Positions 12,001 through 22,435 of a DNA stretch of 31,604 bases are shown piece after piece (within the stretch, counting starts at the first letter, position 1; the number at the start of each line of letters is the position of its first letter). Under the pieces are notes generated by a model. That model had not been told where the DNA came from. It did not search any database and saw nothing but the letters and a program-made list of their open reading frames with translations. A program made the position numbers and the translations under genes. This stretch comes from Pelomyxa schiedti (lineage: Eukaryota; Evosea; Pelobiontida; Pelomyxidae): positions 1 to 31,604 of the forward strand of contig JAHLWZ010000998.1 of NCBI GenBank assembly GCA_020536535.1, read 5' to 3'.

Positions 12001-14999
12001 TGGAAGGCTCTATGAATACCAATTGCAGTACCAGCCTCCCTCAGGGTGCTATTCATCAAAGCTATCTTTCAAAGAAGTTTTGCATCTGCCACCACCATAT
12101 GACCCTCTCACAGTTGTAATTCCCAAAATCAGTTATTGTAAGTCATACTGAGGTTTTTCAGATTAGGAAAGCTAGAGCAAGCCTTATAGATGACACCAAC
12201 AGCATAGAGACTTACGCTATACTCGAACCACTGTTATATGAGCTCGATAACACCTTGCACTACCTCAAAACATCAAAAGATGCAGACCCTAAGTTGCACG
12301 ATGATATTGTTGCGGAGCATCTGAAATGTATCTGTATCTTGTCGACTTGTCTAACATTGAGTAGGTCAGATAGAGTTCCAATCCCTTCAAAAATATTGGG
12401 CTTATTATTCAGAGCACCAGGACATTGCTTTTAACAATTATCTGGATTCGTGCAGTAAAAAATTGATGGTCAAAAGTTATTTAATCTCTTAGCCTAACTG
12501 GCTGTAGGACATTGAAAAACGGTTGTCACTCTTCAATGTGTTCCATACCTCGCAATCTTCCTGTGACCACAGTGACCACCCCTATCACAATTCTACACGT
12601 ACAAATGTCTTTGAGAGTGTGGAGAATATCATCAAGATGGCAAACAGTGTATATGAGGAGGGACAGAAGATAAAACCCAAGAATCCAAGTACTTTCTGGA
12701 CTGCATCATCTACTAACCGTGACTGGTCGAACCCAATTACAAGTACTGATCGACGAACATTCGGGACATTTGACCAGTTTATGGCAACTAAAAAGGATTG
12801 TGTTTCATAAATTTCTTTTTCTTACTGACCTCCATTAGGGTGTGGTAAGAACTCGTGCAACGAATGCTCCAAATATGGTGAAAGTGTTACGTGAGGTCTG
12901 GATCCCCCACCACAAATTTTTATCAACATTTTCCAGGATTCTATCAAGCAAGCCCAAACTACAACAAAAGCTCAACAAGTCCCAGTTAATAATAGTGCGA
13001 GGGCAACTCCGAGTGCCAAGGAAGCATTGCATTACCAAAAGTTACCAGAATTACAGGGAACAGTGAAGGCAGACACAACTGCGAAACGGCCAAACATGGA
13101 AGCGCTACCGAAATCCACAGTTGTGGAAAATCCACTAAAACTTAATTCTCCAGAAATCACAAACATAGAAAAAAGCTCCCTAAGTCCTCTGGAGTTCAAA
13201 GTACAATCTGTGGCACCACCCCCCAAAATGGAAGCTAGTATAATACCCAAAGCTACACAGAGCAGCACATCATCAACTCCCACCTTTACACTTCCATCTT
13301 CAACTGCGCAAGCAGCTTCTGCCTTACCTCCCCTGATAGCCTCCACTTCATCTGCGACATCTCACATAAAACAGGACATCCAACGTCCCATTCCTTCCCT
13401 AGCCAGTGCAACCACACAAACCGGTGCATCACAATCCCTCGCCAAGAACCTGTTCACAGCCCCAACAAGTTCAAGTACCCAACTCAGTTCTGCAGAAGTT
13501 AAACCTACAAAGCCTTCAAATCTCTTTACAGGGGCATCACAACCTTCGAATCTATTCACCCCGCCAGTGCCTGCCCCGGCACAGAAACCAGTTACTGCAC
13601 CTGCAAGCCTACCGGCTTCAACTCCATCTACAACACCACCACCAACTCCAGCTCTAGCTCCAACCGCAACGCCGGTCCTAACACCAACACCACTTGCACC
13701 TCCTTTTGCAACACCAGCACCAACAGCAACTGCACCAACATTTACCGTAACCCAGCCCCAGACATCATCACAACCAACAATAGCGGTACCAAAGCCAACA
13801 CCAGCACAACCTACACAATCAATACCGTCAGCACAAACCCCTCCAACTGGAACAACACAATCCCAAATTCTGACACCAACGCCGGCTCGGCCTGCAACAC
13901 CAACACCAACACCAGCTCCAACACCAACACCGGCACAGGCTGCAACACCAACAACTATTCCAACTCCCCAACCACTGCCAGGGGTCTCTGCACCCCCGCA
14001 ACAACAACAACAACAACAACAACCCAATATCTTCACTGCATCCAGCCCCCTATCTAGTATTTTCGCCCCACCATCAACACCAACACCAGCCCCAACTCCA
14101 CCATCAGCACAAACACCAACACCAACACCAACACCAACAGCACAGCCGAATTTCCTTACAACACCATCGGCGCAGCCCAGCCTCTTCACATCTCAAACAG
14201 CTCCCCCCGCCGCCACTCCCTCATCGTCCCTGTTCAGTGCCACAAACAACCCCTTCTCCAACCTCTCCTTCTCGCCGTCCCCAGCACCCCAGACCCCCCC
14301 GAAGCCCCCCACTGTCGGCGGGTCCGTCTTTGGGCCCACCGGCGCCGCCACCACGCCCAGCACCGCCACCGCCCCCTCCTTCCTGGTTCCCTCCATATTC
14401 CAAACTCCCACCACGACCACGCCGCCCCACGCGCCCTCGGCCCCCGCCGCCGCGTCCCCGTCCATCTTCGGCAACCCAGGCGGGGGGTCGGTGTTCGGCA
14501 GGGCCACCCCGACGCCCGCGTCGCCGGCTCCCGTGGCCAACATATTCGGCGGCGGGGGCCCATCAGGGATGCCTATGCCCTCGGCTACCCCTGGTGGGAT
14601 GATGTTGCCGCTCTTTGGCCAGCCGCAGGCCCTTGGCTCCGCACCTCCTACTAGTGCCCCTACCTTTGGGCAACCCACGGCACTAGGGGGCATGGGCGGA
14701 TTCGGGGCTACGCCGGCGTTTGGCCAGCCCACCGCTCTGGGTGGGGGTTCTATATTTGGGCAGCCTCAGGCACAACCACAACCAACTGGAGGTTCTGTAT
14801 TTGGGCAGCAGTCACAACTGGGTGGTATGATTTGCCTATTCAATATAATAAAGATAATAAAATATATATTATTATATAATAATATAATACCATAATATTC
14901 ATTAAAAAACCCACCCGGTTCCTAACCACATTGTTCTTAGGTGGGAATTTGAGCTTCTCCGCAGTTGCGGCTAGTGGCTCAGTGTTTGGTCGCCATTGA
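9036..14999 (+). CDS. NUP214: FG nucleoporin with beta-propeller, Nup214/Nup159-like
   Basis: Predicted cytoplasmic-face nuclear pore protein for mRNA export. Order: an N-terminal Gly/Ser-rich FG region with many SVFGGGG, SIFGGGG and SLFG motifs (9036-9900); an S/P-rich linker and acidic stretch (EGEESQDSTEEED, about 10470); a propeller from about 10530 (LFAVSNTFGFACAP, then ATWNPDGTKIACA) to about 12100; a helical stretch with possible coiled coil (about 12170-13000); and a long Pro/Ala/Thr-rich FG region with NLFT, NIFT, SIFG and SVFG motifs to the end. The first exon is 9036-10949. Introns placed: 10950-11007, 11183-11219 and the last, 14825-14940 (116 nt, very AT-rich); the final exon gives GGGNLSFSAVAASGSVFGRH then TGA. 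Several middle introns (11400-13000) are unresolved. Nup214 and Nup159 begin with the propeller, so the leading FG block is unusual. Two adjacent genes are less likely because the frames join across 12810-12950. Only 73 bp separate it from the convergent TTC5 gene. Confidence 0.8.
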
Positions 15000-15072
15000 G
15001 GTTTAGAAGGACTAACAAAATTCAAACGAAATTAAAAAAGGGGTCTCTTTTATCATTCTCTTCTGGATGCTA

Positions 15073-17039
15073 TCAACGCTTTTTTTTCTTGTTTGTGGCT
15101 CTGCCCTTTGTCCTTTTGTTTGTTTGGGTTGGCGTTGTTGGTTGTTGTAAAGGGGTTGATGGATTGGCCTGTGTTGGTGCTTGTTCCGGGGTATCAGGAG
15201 TTTGAGTGGCGGCTGTTGATGGGGAGGTTGTTGTGGCTAGTGTCTGAGCTATCTGGGATTTAGCTGGTGCTTGCCCGTTGATCAGGATGTTCCGGAAATC
15301 AGTGGAGATGCACGGGAACTGCAGGGGACCCTGTGGGTTATGTTCCAAATGTTACTGGAGTGAAGCGGTTAACGGATGAGAAACAAACCTCCTTCAAGTG
15401 GGTGTAGCTGACACGGCGCACTTCAGGGCTAGTTACTGTAAGAATCGTGAAGTCAGTGACGGCCGTGAAAGCTATGTGATGCAGTAACACAACGGCGGTA
15501 TTGCCCAAGGAGTCAGCTGCTGTAACAGTGCTGTGTTATATAAGAAGGCCGCAGGAAAAGTATGGTCATACACAGGTGAATCTGTCTGTTCGGACACGAT
15601 AGATAAAATACACACAACTAGGCAGACTCCGTCATTGCAGCCCTCGGTCAAGCTATGCAAGGAAACGCCATTACCTCTGCCACCAGAGGCGGAAATAAAA
15701 GCTTGCAAAACAGAAGAAATGTTATTTCTCACGCCAATCTGGGTTACGTGTTACTGCCAAGAATCTTTGCACTGCTTACCTCAGAGAGTTTTGTTCTTAT
15801 TCTTAATAGTTTGTCCTCCATCTGCGCTAGTGAAGACATATTCCAGGAGGGCTCCAGAGTTCTTGCTCGTAGATATTGCTGAGCGGCTGATTCATAATCG
15901 CCTTGATACTGCTGAATCTAAAGAGAATGAAAAATTAATATATCAAGGAGTGTGAGGTACCAAGGCCCAGTTGTGGCAGAGGTCGGGAGAAGACAAACCG
16001 AGAGATAAAGCTTTCTTATAAGCCTTCTGTGCATTATCAAGCTCTCGGTGTTGGATAGCGTTTATAAAAACATTTGTCAAATACGCATTGCCAAGTAAAT
16101 CTACTACAGTTACAAAATAAAACTGTAAGTAGCGCTACTCACACCAGCCGAGGGGCTCGTTCATATTCAGGGAAACAGCTTTTTTCGCCAAGACAAGGGA
16201 CTGAGAGAAATTGGCAATTTTTTCTTCTTCATCTGTCTAAAGTTAGATTGACTTGCATGTTGGAAGGCTTTTCGACAGTACTGTTTGTTGGTAACACTCT
16301 AAGAACAATAGAAAGGCACAGTAACGCTTGGACATTATCACCATTTAGAGCCAGTGCGGAGGAGAAACAATGATGTGCAGTAGAAGGGTCGCCCTTCTTG
16401 GCAAAACATTCTCCCAGGGCCACCCAAGCAGAAGCGTTCTTCGGATCTAGTTTTACCTGTTAATTGATTGAAATGGAGTTGGCGGATGTAACACTTGGTT
16501 TTTTAGAATTACAAGCACATACCGCTTTGGATAAGAGTGTTTCTGCTGCAGGATTATATTCTTCTTCCAAGTTCAAAGTGCGGCCCTCCAGATAGCTCAA
16601 CCGAGCTCTGGTGGCAATATCCTCTTAAGAGGGATAAGGAAAAGTGTGGCTATTAGCAAAAGTTTTTACCAAGTTCTGGCTGAGGAAATTTGTGCATAAT
16701 TTCAATGATTTTAGTAATAAGCACTTTGATATATTGGCCTCTCTCGAGTCCACACCCAGCAGAACAAGCCCAATCAGAAGCAGAAGTACTAGAAGGAGTC
16801 TGGGAATTGAGAATAGACAGTAATACACCACTCATTATTGGTGTGTCTTGTCCTGTATGTATGTGCATAATGAATTTAGTGCACCAGCAAGCCCATAATG
16901 TAGAACGTAGTCGCGGTCACACACCCCATTTGTAGTCCCGCCATGACTCAACCGCATCTAGGTGGCTTTGCATTGCTCCCATAATCTCCTCCGTCGCGTT
17001 GTTGGGGTCCCCATCGGCACGGACGCTGACCGCCGCCAT
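15073..17039 (-). CDS. TTC5: TTC5 (Strap)-like TPR plus OB-fold protein
   Basis: In animals TTC5 is a p300/stress cofactor and also recruits decay factors to nascent tubulin. Start ATG at 17039 (MAAVSVRADGDPNNATEEIM), followed by a short VESWRDYKW segment. TPR repeats follow: YNPAAETLLSKA joins across an intron to VKLDPKNASAWVALGECFAK, then GDPSTAHHCFSSALALN (16430-16330) and LCLSIVLRVLPTNS; this order and spacing match animal TTC5 closely. Later repeats include ELDNAQKAYKKALSLG (about 16030) and YQGDYESAAQQYLRARTLEP (about 15900). The C-terminal part has the OB-fold-like strands VCLVVCILSIVSEQTDSPV and AVTDFTILTVTSPEVRRVSY, then STDFRNILINGQAP. It ends in a Thr/Pro/Gln-rich tail with a basic KNKKKKR-like end (stop 15073-15075) not expected in animal TTC5. 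Introns are about 45-70 nt; not all are fixed. Confidence 0.9.
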
Positions 17040-17180
17040 TTTTTTTATGTTTATGGTTTTCAGAACGGCCCATAAGTATTCACCAGACAAGCTCTCCGTA
17101 CTTTTAATGATTCCCAGAAGCTTTTTTTTTGGGAATCAAGCACTAGGTAGTTTGTGGAATCGACACTTTATTATATGGCG

Positions 17181-17204
17181 TTTGGGTTAGGGTTTGGGTT
17201 GGGG
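17181..17204 (+). repeat. Short interstitial telomere-like tract
   Basis: The tract reads TTTGGGTTAGGG followed by TTTGGGTTGGGG: four TTNGGG-type units in a row. It could be degenerate telomeric repeat inserted at a break, or a G-quadruplex-forming promoter element (four runs of three or more G). It is too short to decide. Confidence 0.45.
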
Positions 17205-17334
17205 CCAACCTCCCCGAGCTTTGAACTCACGTCTGATCACTACAGTCACATTACTTGAATGATTATATCCTGCAAAATAGGTTGCTAAGCCACCTGAGGA
17301 TGGCCTCAATGGCTGCGGTGCATGTTGCCCTGTA

Positions 17335-17359
17335 GGAGATCACTGTCCTGGTGATCTCC
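17335..17359. repeat. Perfect 9-bp hairpin, 7-nt loop
   Basis: GGAGATCAC and GTGATCTCC are exact reverse complements separated by TGTCCTG. The hairpin sits 102 bp upstream of the exporter ATG, so it may lie in its 5' leader or promoter. No function is known; fluoride riboswitches are bacterial and archaeal, and this does not show their consensus. Confidence 0.6.
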
Positions 17360-17460
17360 CGGACCGTGGTCTGTTCCCAAACACATGCTCTGATCTCCCT
17401 TTTTTGCTCAACGTTGTTTTTGCCGAAAACTCGAGTTTGAAGCGTTGTGGGCATCTCTCC

Positions 17461-19209
17461 ATGCTGTCGGCACCACTGGAGCCAGGCACACCCATAACCG
17501 CAACTATCGACCCGCTCCCTGTCCCCTCTATCAGGGGAAACAACGACCAGGACTCCGACGAAGACAATAATGACGACGGGGACATGTACCACGACGCGTC
17601 GTCGGTGTGCCTCACGGTCAGTCGCCACTCCTCGGTATCCTCGGGCCTGGCGTCCACCGACACGCCGGCTGATCCCATAATTGCCCCGTCCACCACGCCC
17701 CCGATGGACGCCGGGGTCCTGCTGCCCCTGGCCACGCTGCCCCGGGCGGCGTCTCCTCCCATAACCCCGCTGTCACTGTCGCGACACGCTCAGAAACCAT
17801 TACCCGCCACTCCGTGGCAGACGCTGATACGTACAGTCTCGTGGCTGGTGATGCTGTCATACATCGGGGGTGCCATCAGGATGCTGCTCGAGGCGGCGAC
17901 GGACGCGCTGGCTTCTCACTCCACCAACTTGGGGTATGCTGTAATGTACAAGGACGCAATTCCAAACATGGCAGGGTGCTTCGCTATGGTGCGTGCATTT
18001 CAATTACTTCACAAAAACTAGTTATTATGGGATTCCCTTACCCTTGATACTAATTTAGGATAAACCCAAAAATGTTTACCTTATCACTAGTCCTTATAAC
18101 GTTAGAAATATGTAATCGTATGAGTATACAATGTAAAACAACCAATCAACTCAAATGCTTGCATTTTAATGTATTTGAAGGGTGTTATTGTTTCACAAAA
18201 AGGACTACTGGCAGGAACACCACTATTTGTTGGGCTTACCACCGGGATGTGCGGAAGTATAACAACCCTCAGTGGCTGGGGGAATTTTGTCTGCCATGAA
18301 TTTGCCAATGGGAATATAGCTAGTGGAATAGCGTGCTTCCTATTTGGCTGGTGTACTTCACTGGTATCATACAACCTTGGCAAGTAGAACACACCTCCAT
18401 TTTGTGTAATTTGTTAAATCACCCATATAGACAATACGGAGGGAGTTTGGAGAGAAAGCCAAGAAGATCTAGGCCGGGAAAAATTGCAGTATACGCTATA
18501 GTTATGACACTTTTAGTATGCGATTTCCGGCAAGAGTGCCTTTTTAACCTATACCTTGGAAAAAAAAATACAATATTACACCAAATCCCAGGTGTGGGTG
18601 TCTGTAGCGGCTACCTGCACAACTTTCTTGCGTAGATACTTTCTGGCTCTTTGCTTATGCCCATTTGGCTCCTTTGTTCGATGGTCAGCTTCCAAAATAG
18701 CCGGATACATACTAGGCAAGGCCCCAACAACACTAGTGGTTCCAACAACCATCAAGACCACGGACTTTGACTTTCACGATGCTGATTTCTCTCTACAAAT
18801 TCACGATGAACTTCCACCCAGACCCACAAAGCCGGCCCCGCGGCCCAATGCGCAGGACTACATGTTCCATGTTGGAACATCCTGCGGAATGCCGGTTATT
18901 AGCCTGTGGAAGAGAACAAAGATACCAATACACACACTGACAGCCAATACCATTGCCTGCGCACTCTATGCCTGCCTGTTGCGCCCTCTGTCACATGTAC
19001 CAGGCACATACCTGACCACAGAAACAGTGGAATTCAGATATGACTTTGTATGGGCTACAACAGCGGGGTTCTGTGGGTGCTGCTCCACAGTATCAACACT
19101 AGTTCATGAAGTAGTCAGTGGTGGAATGTCACGGCCCGTTCTTTACACCTATGGACTTATTACCAGTTCCATGGTATTACTTTGCTTCATTCTAGCCATT
19201 AAGTTGTAA
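17461..19209 (+). CDS. FEX: Fluoride exporter FEX, two CrcB domains
   Basis: Plasma-membrane fluoride export protein. Exons 17461-17988, 18181-18383, 18431-18489 and 18518-19209 sum to 1482 nt, or 493 residues; the third intron, 18490-18517, is only 28 nt. Residues 1-115 are a hydrophilic acidic Ser/Thr-rich N-tail. Domain 1 starts with a membrane helix at about 120-145 (VSWLVMLSYIGGAIRML), then PNMAGCFAM, GMCGSITTLSGW (about 198) and a helix to about 240. Domain 2 has FGSFVRWSASKIAG (about 312), NTIACALYACLL, GFCGCCSTVSTLVHE (about 446) and a final helix to Leu-493. Two fused CrcB halves are the fungal/plant FEX layout. In both halves the TTFSTF-like phenylalanines of the family are replaced (TTLSGW and STVSTL). 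The start is the first ATG of an open frame reaching upstream to at least 17404. Its 3' end converges on the channel gene with a gap of 111 bp. Confidence 0.92.
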
Positions 19210-19282
19210 AACACAGCCCTCTGGTTATCTCCTAAGCTCTTCTATTCATAATTCCATTTTGTTTAGGACTGTAGATATATTT

Positions 19283-19364
19283 ATCACCTTCGTTCCAGTT
19301 ATTTGGAACTATACATTTGTTTAGGGTGATGGGAATATATTGGGATACGAGTAACGAAGGTGAT
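19283..19364. repeat. 12-bp inverted repeat across the 3' end of the channel gene
   Basis: ATCACCTTCGTT at 19283-19294 and AACGAAGGTGAT at 19353-19364 are exact reverse complements. The right arm lies in the last codons of the channel gene (HHLRY region); the left arm lies just beyond its stop, in the gap between two convergent genes. It could form a 3' stem in the transcript. Confidence 0.6.
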
Positions 19365-22238
19365 GCAACATAGGCTTGACTAGCACTAGCATCAAAAACG
19401 CTGAAAGAAGGAGAAGAGCAGAGGGACCCAATAATGATGACCTCCTTTTGTTGGTGAATCGTTCCTGTGTTACCTGTAAAATAAGGGTTGTTTTAGACTT
19501 TGAATTCGGAATTATATACCGTTTTCTCTTGAGTGTTCTCCAAATCGTTCCAAGCTTCTTTGAAGAAGAGCGACGTCGGTAGAATTATAACATGAAGACC
19601 AACCCAGAATAGCAGTAAGCAAGACCCAGCCAGAGAATCAACCTCGGAACCGGATTGTGGGAAGTGGGCTGGAAGTTGGAGTAATTCTGACTCCACTGCC
19701 CAGGACACAACCAATCCTCCAATTATAGCTGAGAGCAGAAGGAATGAGGTAAGGAAGTAATGATCAAGCCAGGTCAGATACTATTTTTTTTTGCCGGTTG
19801 AGGAAGGAAAAGATAGATGATATTGTATTTATTTAATTAAATAAGTTACAATTATTGCTCAGGGTTTTACCTGGGTCTTGCATACAACAGCACCAACAGA
19901 GAATCTGCGATTTATTTTAGAGTGACAGAGAGGAAGGCCAAGTTACTTGAAAAATACTACGGTTGCAACAATTCCACAAGCAACTTGCAATCTGTTTCCA
20001 ATCTCCAGTGGATCACAGCAGTAAGTTGTGAAGGCCGCGCAAACAACAAGGAAGAGAGGGATCTATGACTACCAGTGAGGAACTATCCAATAAACAGTCC
20101 ACATACAATACAGTTCCAGAAGTAGTACTTCGGCCGCCTGTCTACAGCACCAACAAGATGAACGTGAGAGTATGCTCGTTTAAGGAGTTCTGCTTCCGCT
20201 AATTTCTCACCCACTCCGGTAGATTCTTTCGCTGCTTCCATAACTTCTTTAGAACTTCGGCAGCTGTCGTTATCCTCTTTTTCAGTTTCATTGGCCCATG
20301 AAAAATCAACAAATGACTTGTCATTAGAAGAGACCTTTACCCAGGAGTAATCATAGGGTGCCCTGAAGTTTGTTGGCATGTGTAGAAGGGAGTGCGAAAA
20401 GCATACCAGTCAGTGTGCAAAGACTTCATCGAGCCATAAAGTACGCCATTGGCACCGGCTGGCGCTGGGCTTGGTGGCACAAACACCTTGAGTTTGGTTC
20501 CATCCTTTTCCTTAGGGGATTGCCCATGACAGAGGTTGAAGGGATTAAGGTAGTGTAGGAATGAGGTTTTAACTGGGTGTTTCTGTGATTCCACTAGTTC
20601 TTTAGGAGACTTGACATAGAAGAACACCCTTTCGTTGGATGTGGAGGCCTCATTTTCTAGTCGAACATGCAGAAGTTGTCTATCCAGAGGGAATCTTACA
20701 AGTTCGAAGATTTCAAGGAAAGTTCCCTCAAATATCACGTGATAGAGAACTTGGTATCTGTGTAAAGTCAAACAATGGTAGTGTATTACTTTGAATACTT
20801 GGTCGGTTTTCCTGGTTTTGATATACACTTCAGTTTTGCCTTCTGATACAAGAAAGAAACATCACCAACAGCATTGCTAAATTTGAGCTGTGGCAACCAG
20901 ATTGACCGAATGTCTACTTCAACTTCAAGTTGTGGCAATGAAGTTTCCTTAGTCACATCAAAATCCCATTTCATTACCATAGAAACTGTTGCAGAAAACT
21001 AATGAGGAAGGTTAATTTGGAAATGGTTGAATGAATAACACACAGTATTTTCCTCCTCAGAAAGTCCTCGAGTTTCAAACTTAAGCCTGGTGATTTTCAC
21101 TACGCGTGATTTCTTCGAGTCCACACATACTGGATATTCACTCACATCTGCAGCTGCCTTTAGAAACTCCTTGATTGGGCCAACTTTAATGTCCATAGCC
21201 AAGAGGTCGGCTTGTGTCAATTTCGGTAGCTGCGAATACAAAATCTTTTTATTTGAAGGTGCCTTAGTGGAAATATATGAATAATGAAGATATACCTCGT
21301 GCTCTTTGAAGGGTTGAACAAGGTAGGGCAATCTATTTTTTTGTAGCCACCGTGTAGTTTTTTGTAGGGCTCTGTCTCTGTTGAATCCAAGGATGACTGA
21401 CGTAACCTTTTCAGCCAACACAGGGCTTATCTGTAATTCCAGCATGAGCTCATTCTTTAGAAACTCCGGGTCAGATTCAGCCAGCAAATCGAGCATTTTC
21501 TTTGCTGACTGGAGCTGCCGGGCCATGGTATCAGTAATGAATTCCGCTTGTAAACCTGTAGAATCAACCAACCCCTCAGTAGGCCCCAGTGCTCTCATGA
21601 GAGTGTGGTAAAGCGACTTTGGCCCAGTCGGAACTTCAGCACAATGAAATGATGCGCGCAGCAGGCCGTGCTTGCTTGACTTATGAAGTGGAGTGCCCCC
21701 TCTGAGAGGAGAGGACCCGCCCATCACCCTGACCGCAGTACCAACCACATTCTCACCACTTCCGTGAATTGATATCTTTTCCATAGTGGGAGTGGTGGTG
21801 TCACTACTATTGACAGAGATTCCTCCATCCACAGTTTTGCTATCAGAGGGATTCGTAGAATCACTAGCTGCAGGGATAGGTGGTGGTGTCAAATTCTCTG
21901 CGTTCCCACAAGTAATACTAGTCGTAGTTGTTGTTGCGGTTGCGGTGGTTGTAGAAGTACTAGTTGCAGGAGGGTGAGAACCAGCCGAAGCACCGCCGCT
22001 GCTTCCGGGATGCGATTGTGGGATGGTGGCAGCGGGGTCGACTGCGTCATCGTCATCGCGGACCGTTACTGCCTGCTCCTCTGGGTCGACGGTCGGCTCT
22101 TCTTTTGGCTGCTGCTGCACGTGGAGCAACTTGCCTTTCTTGTTGTGCTTGCGCTGGCGAAATTCATTGTTTGACAAAAAACAAAGGAGGGAACGTGCAT
22201 ACATTCTGCTGTCGCGTACCTGACGCCGAGTTCTTCAT
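19321..22238 (-). CDS. SAM-domain / pentameric ligand-gated ion channel fusion
   Basis: Ten exons, from the right: 22238-22203, 22153-21296, 21229-21044, 20998-20799, 20757-20407, 20362-20107, 20062-19947, 19904-19871, 19780-19520 and 19473-19321. They sum to 2451 nt, or 816 residues. Residues 1-150 are low-complexity. A SAM-like domain lies at about 275-322 (RWLQKNRLPYLVQPFKEHE, then LTQADLLAMDIKVGPIKEFL). The ligand-binding domain (about 325-600) has SIWLPQLKFSNAVGDV, EGTFLEIFELVRFPLDRQ (the signature loop) and APYDYSWVKVS. Four membrane helices follow: YYFWNCI-IPLFLVVCAAF, DPLEIGNRLQVACGIVATVV, YLTWLDHYFLTSFLLL and LLGPSALLLLSAFLMLVLV. This is the full Cys-loop-family plan, but the loop has no cysteine pair, as in prokaryotic 'Pro-loop' channels. 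No signal peptide is seen. The ligand is unknown. The start at 22238 gives MKNSASGTRQQN; the frame stays open further upstream, so a longer N-terminus is possible. Confidence 0.87.
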
Positions 22239-22435
22239 CGTTTCGTCAAAAGGTTGGCTTCGGAATTCCAAGAAGACACCCTTCAGGGAAGAGGCTCTGG
22301 TGCCCTCATTGAAGCTGAGCCAGGCTCGTGTCAGTGCGAAACCAAGGATATCACTCCAGTATGCAAGGGGAAGATGAAGGGATAGTGAGTTCCCGTAGAA
22401 TCCGCCTTTCAACACAACAATCAAAACGAAAGAAG
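22239..22435. promoter_or_regulatory. Divergent promoter region, channel / PI4KA
   Basis: These 197 bp separate two divergent start codons and must hold both promoters unless the channel begins further upstream. A minus-strand frame remains open across it up to 22457 and would overlap the PI4KA start. I see no TATA box or palindrome. Confidence 0.4.

Larger units (their letters stand above)
17040..17460. other. Divergent spacer, TTC5 / fluoride exporter
   Basis: This 421-bp gap lies between two divergent starts, so it should hold both promoters. It contains a telomere-like G-rich stretch (17181-17204), a perfect hairpin (17335-17359) and a weak T-rich inverted pair, GATTCCC...GGGAATC, near 17109-17137. 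A reading frame on the minus strand crosses 17263-17628, but it mostly mirrors the exporter exon and I do not call it a gene. Confidence 0.5.

Noticed and set aside
13362-14732. Two minus-strand open frames rich in Gly, Val and Cys (275 and 179 codons)
   Set aside because: Antisense shadows of the Pro/Ala/Thr-rich FG region; composition only, no domains.
17263-17628. Minus-strand frame with RTVISYRATCTAAIEAILRW
   Set aside because: Half of it is antisense to the exporter's first exon; no splice partner or family resemblance, and it overlaps the divergent promoters.
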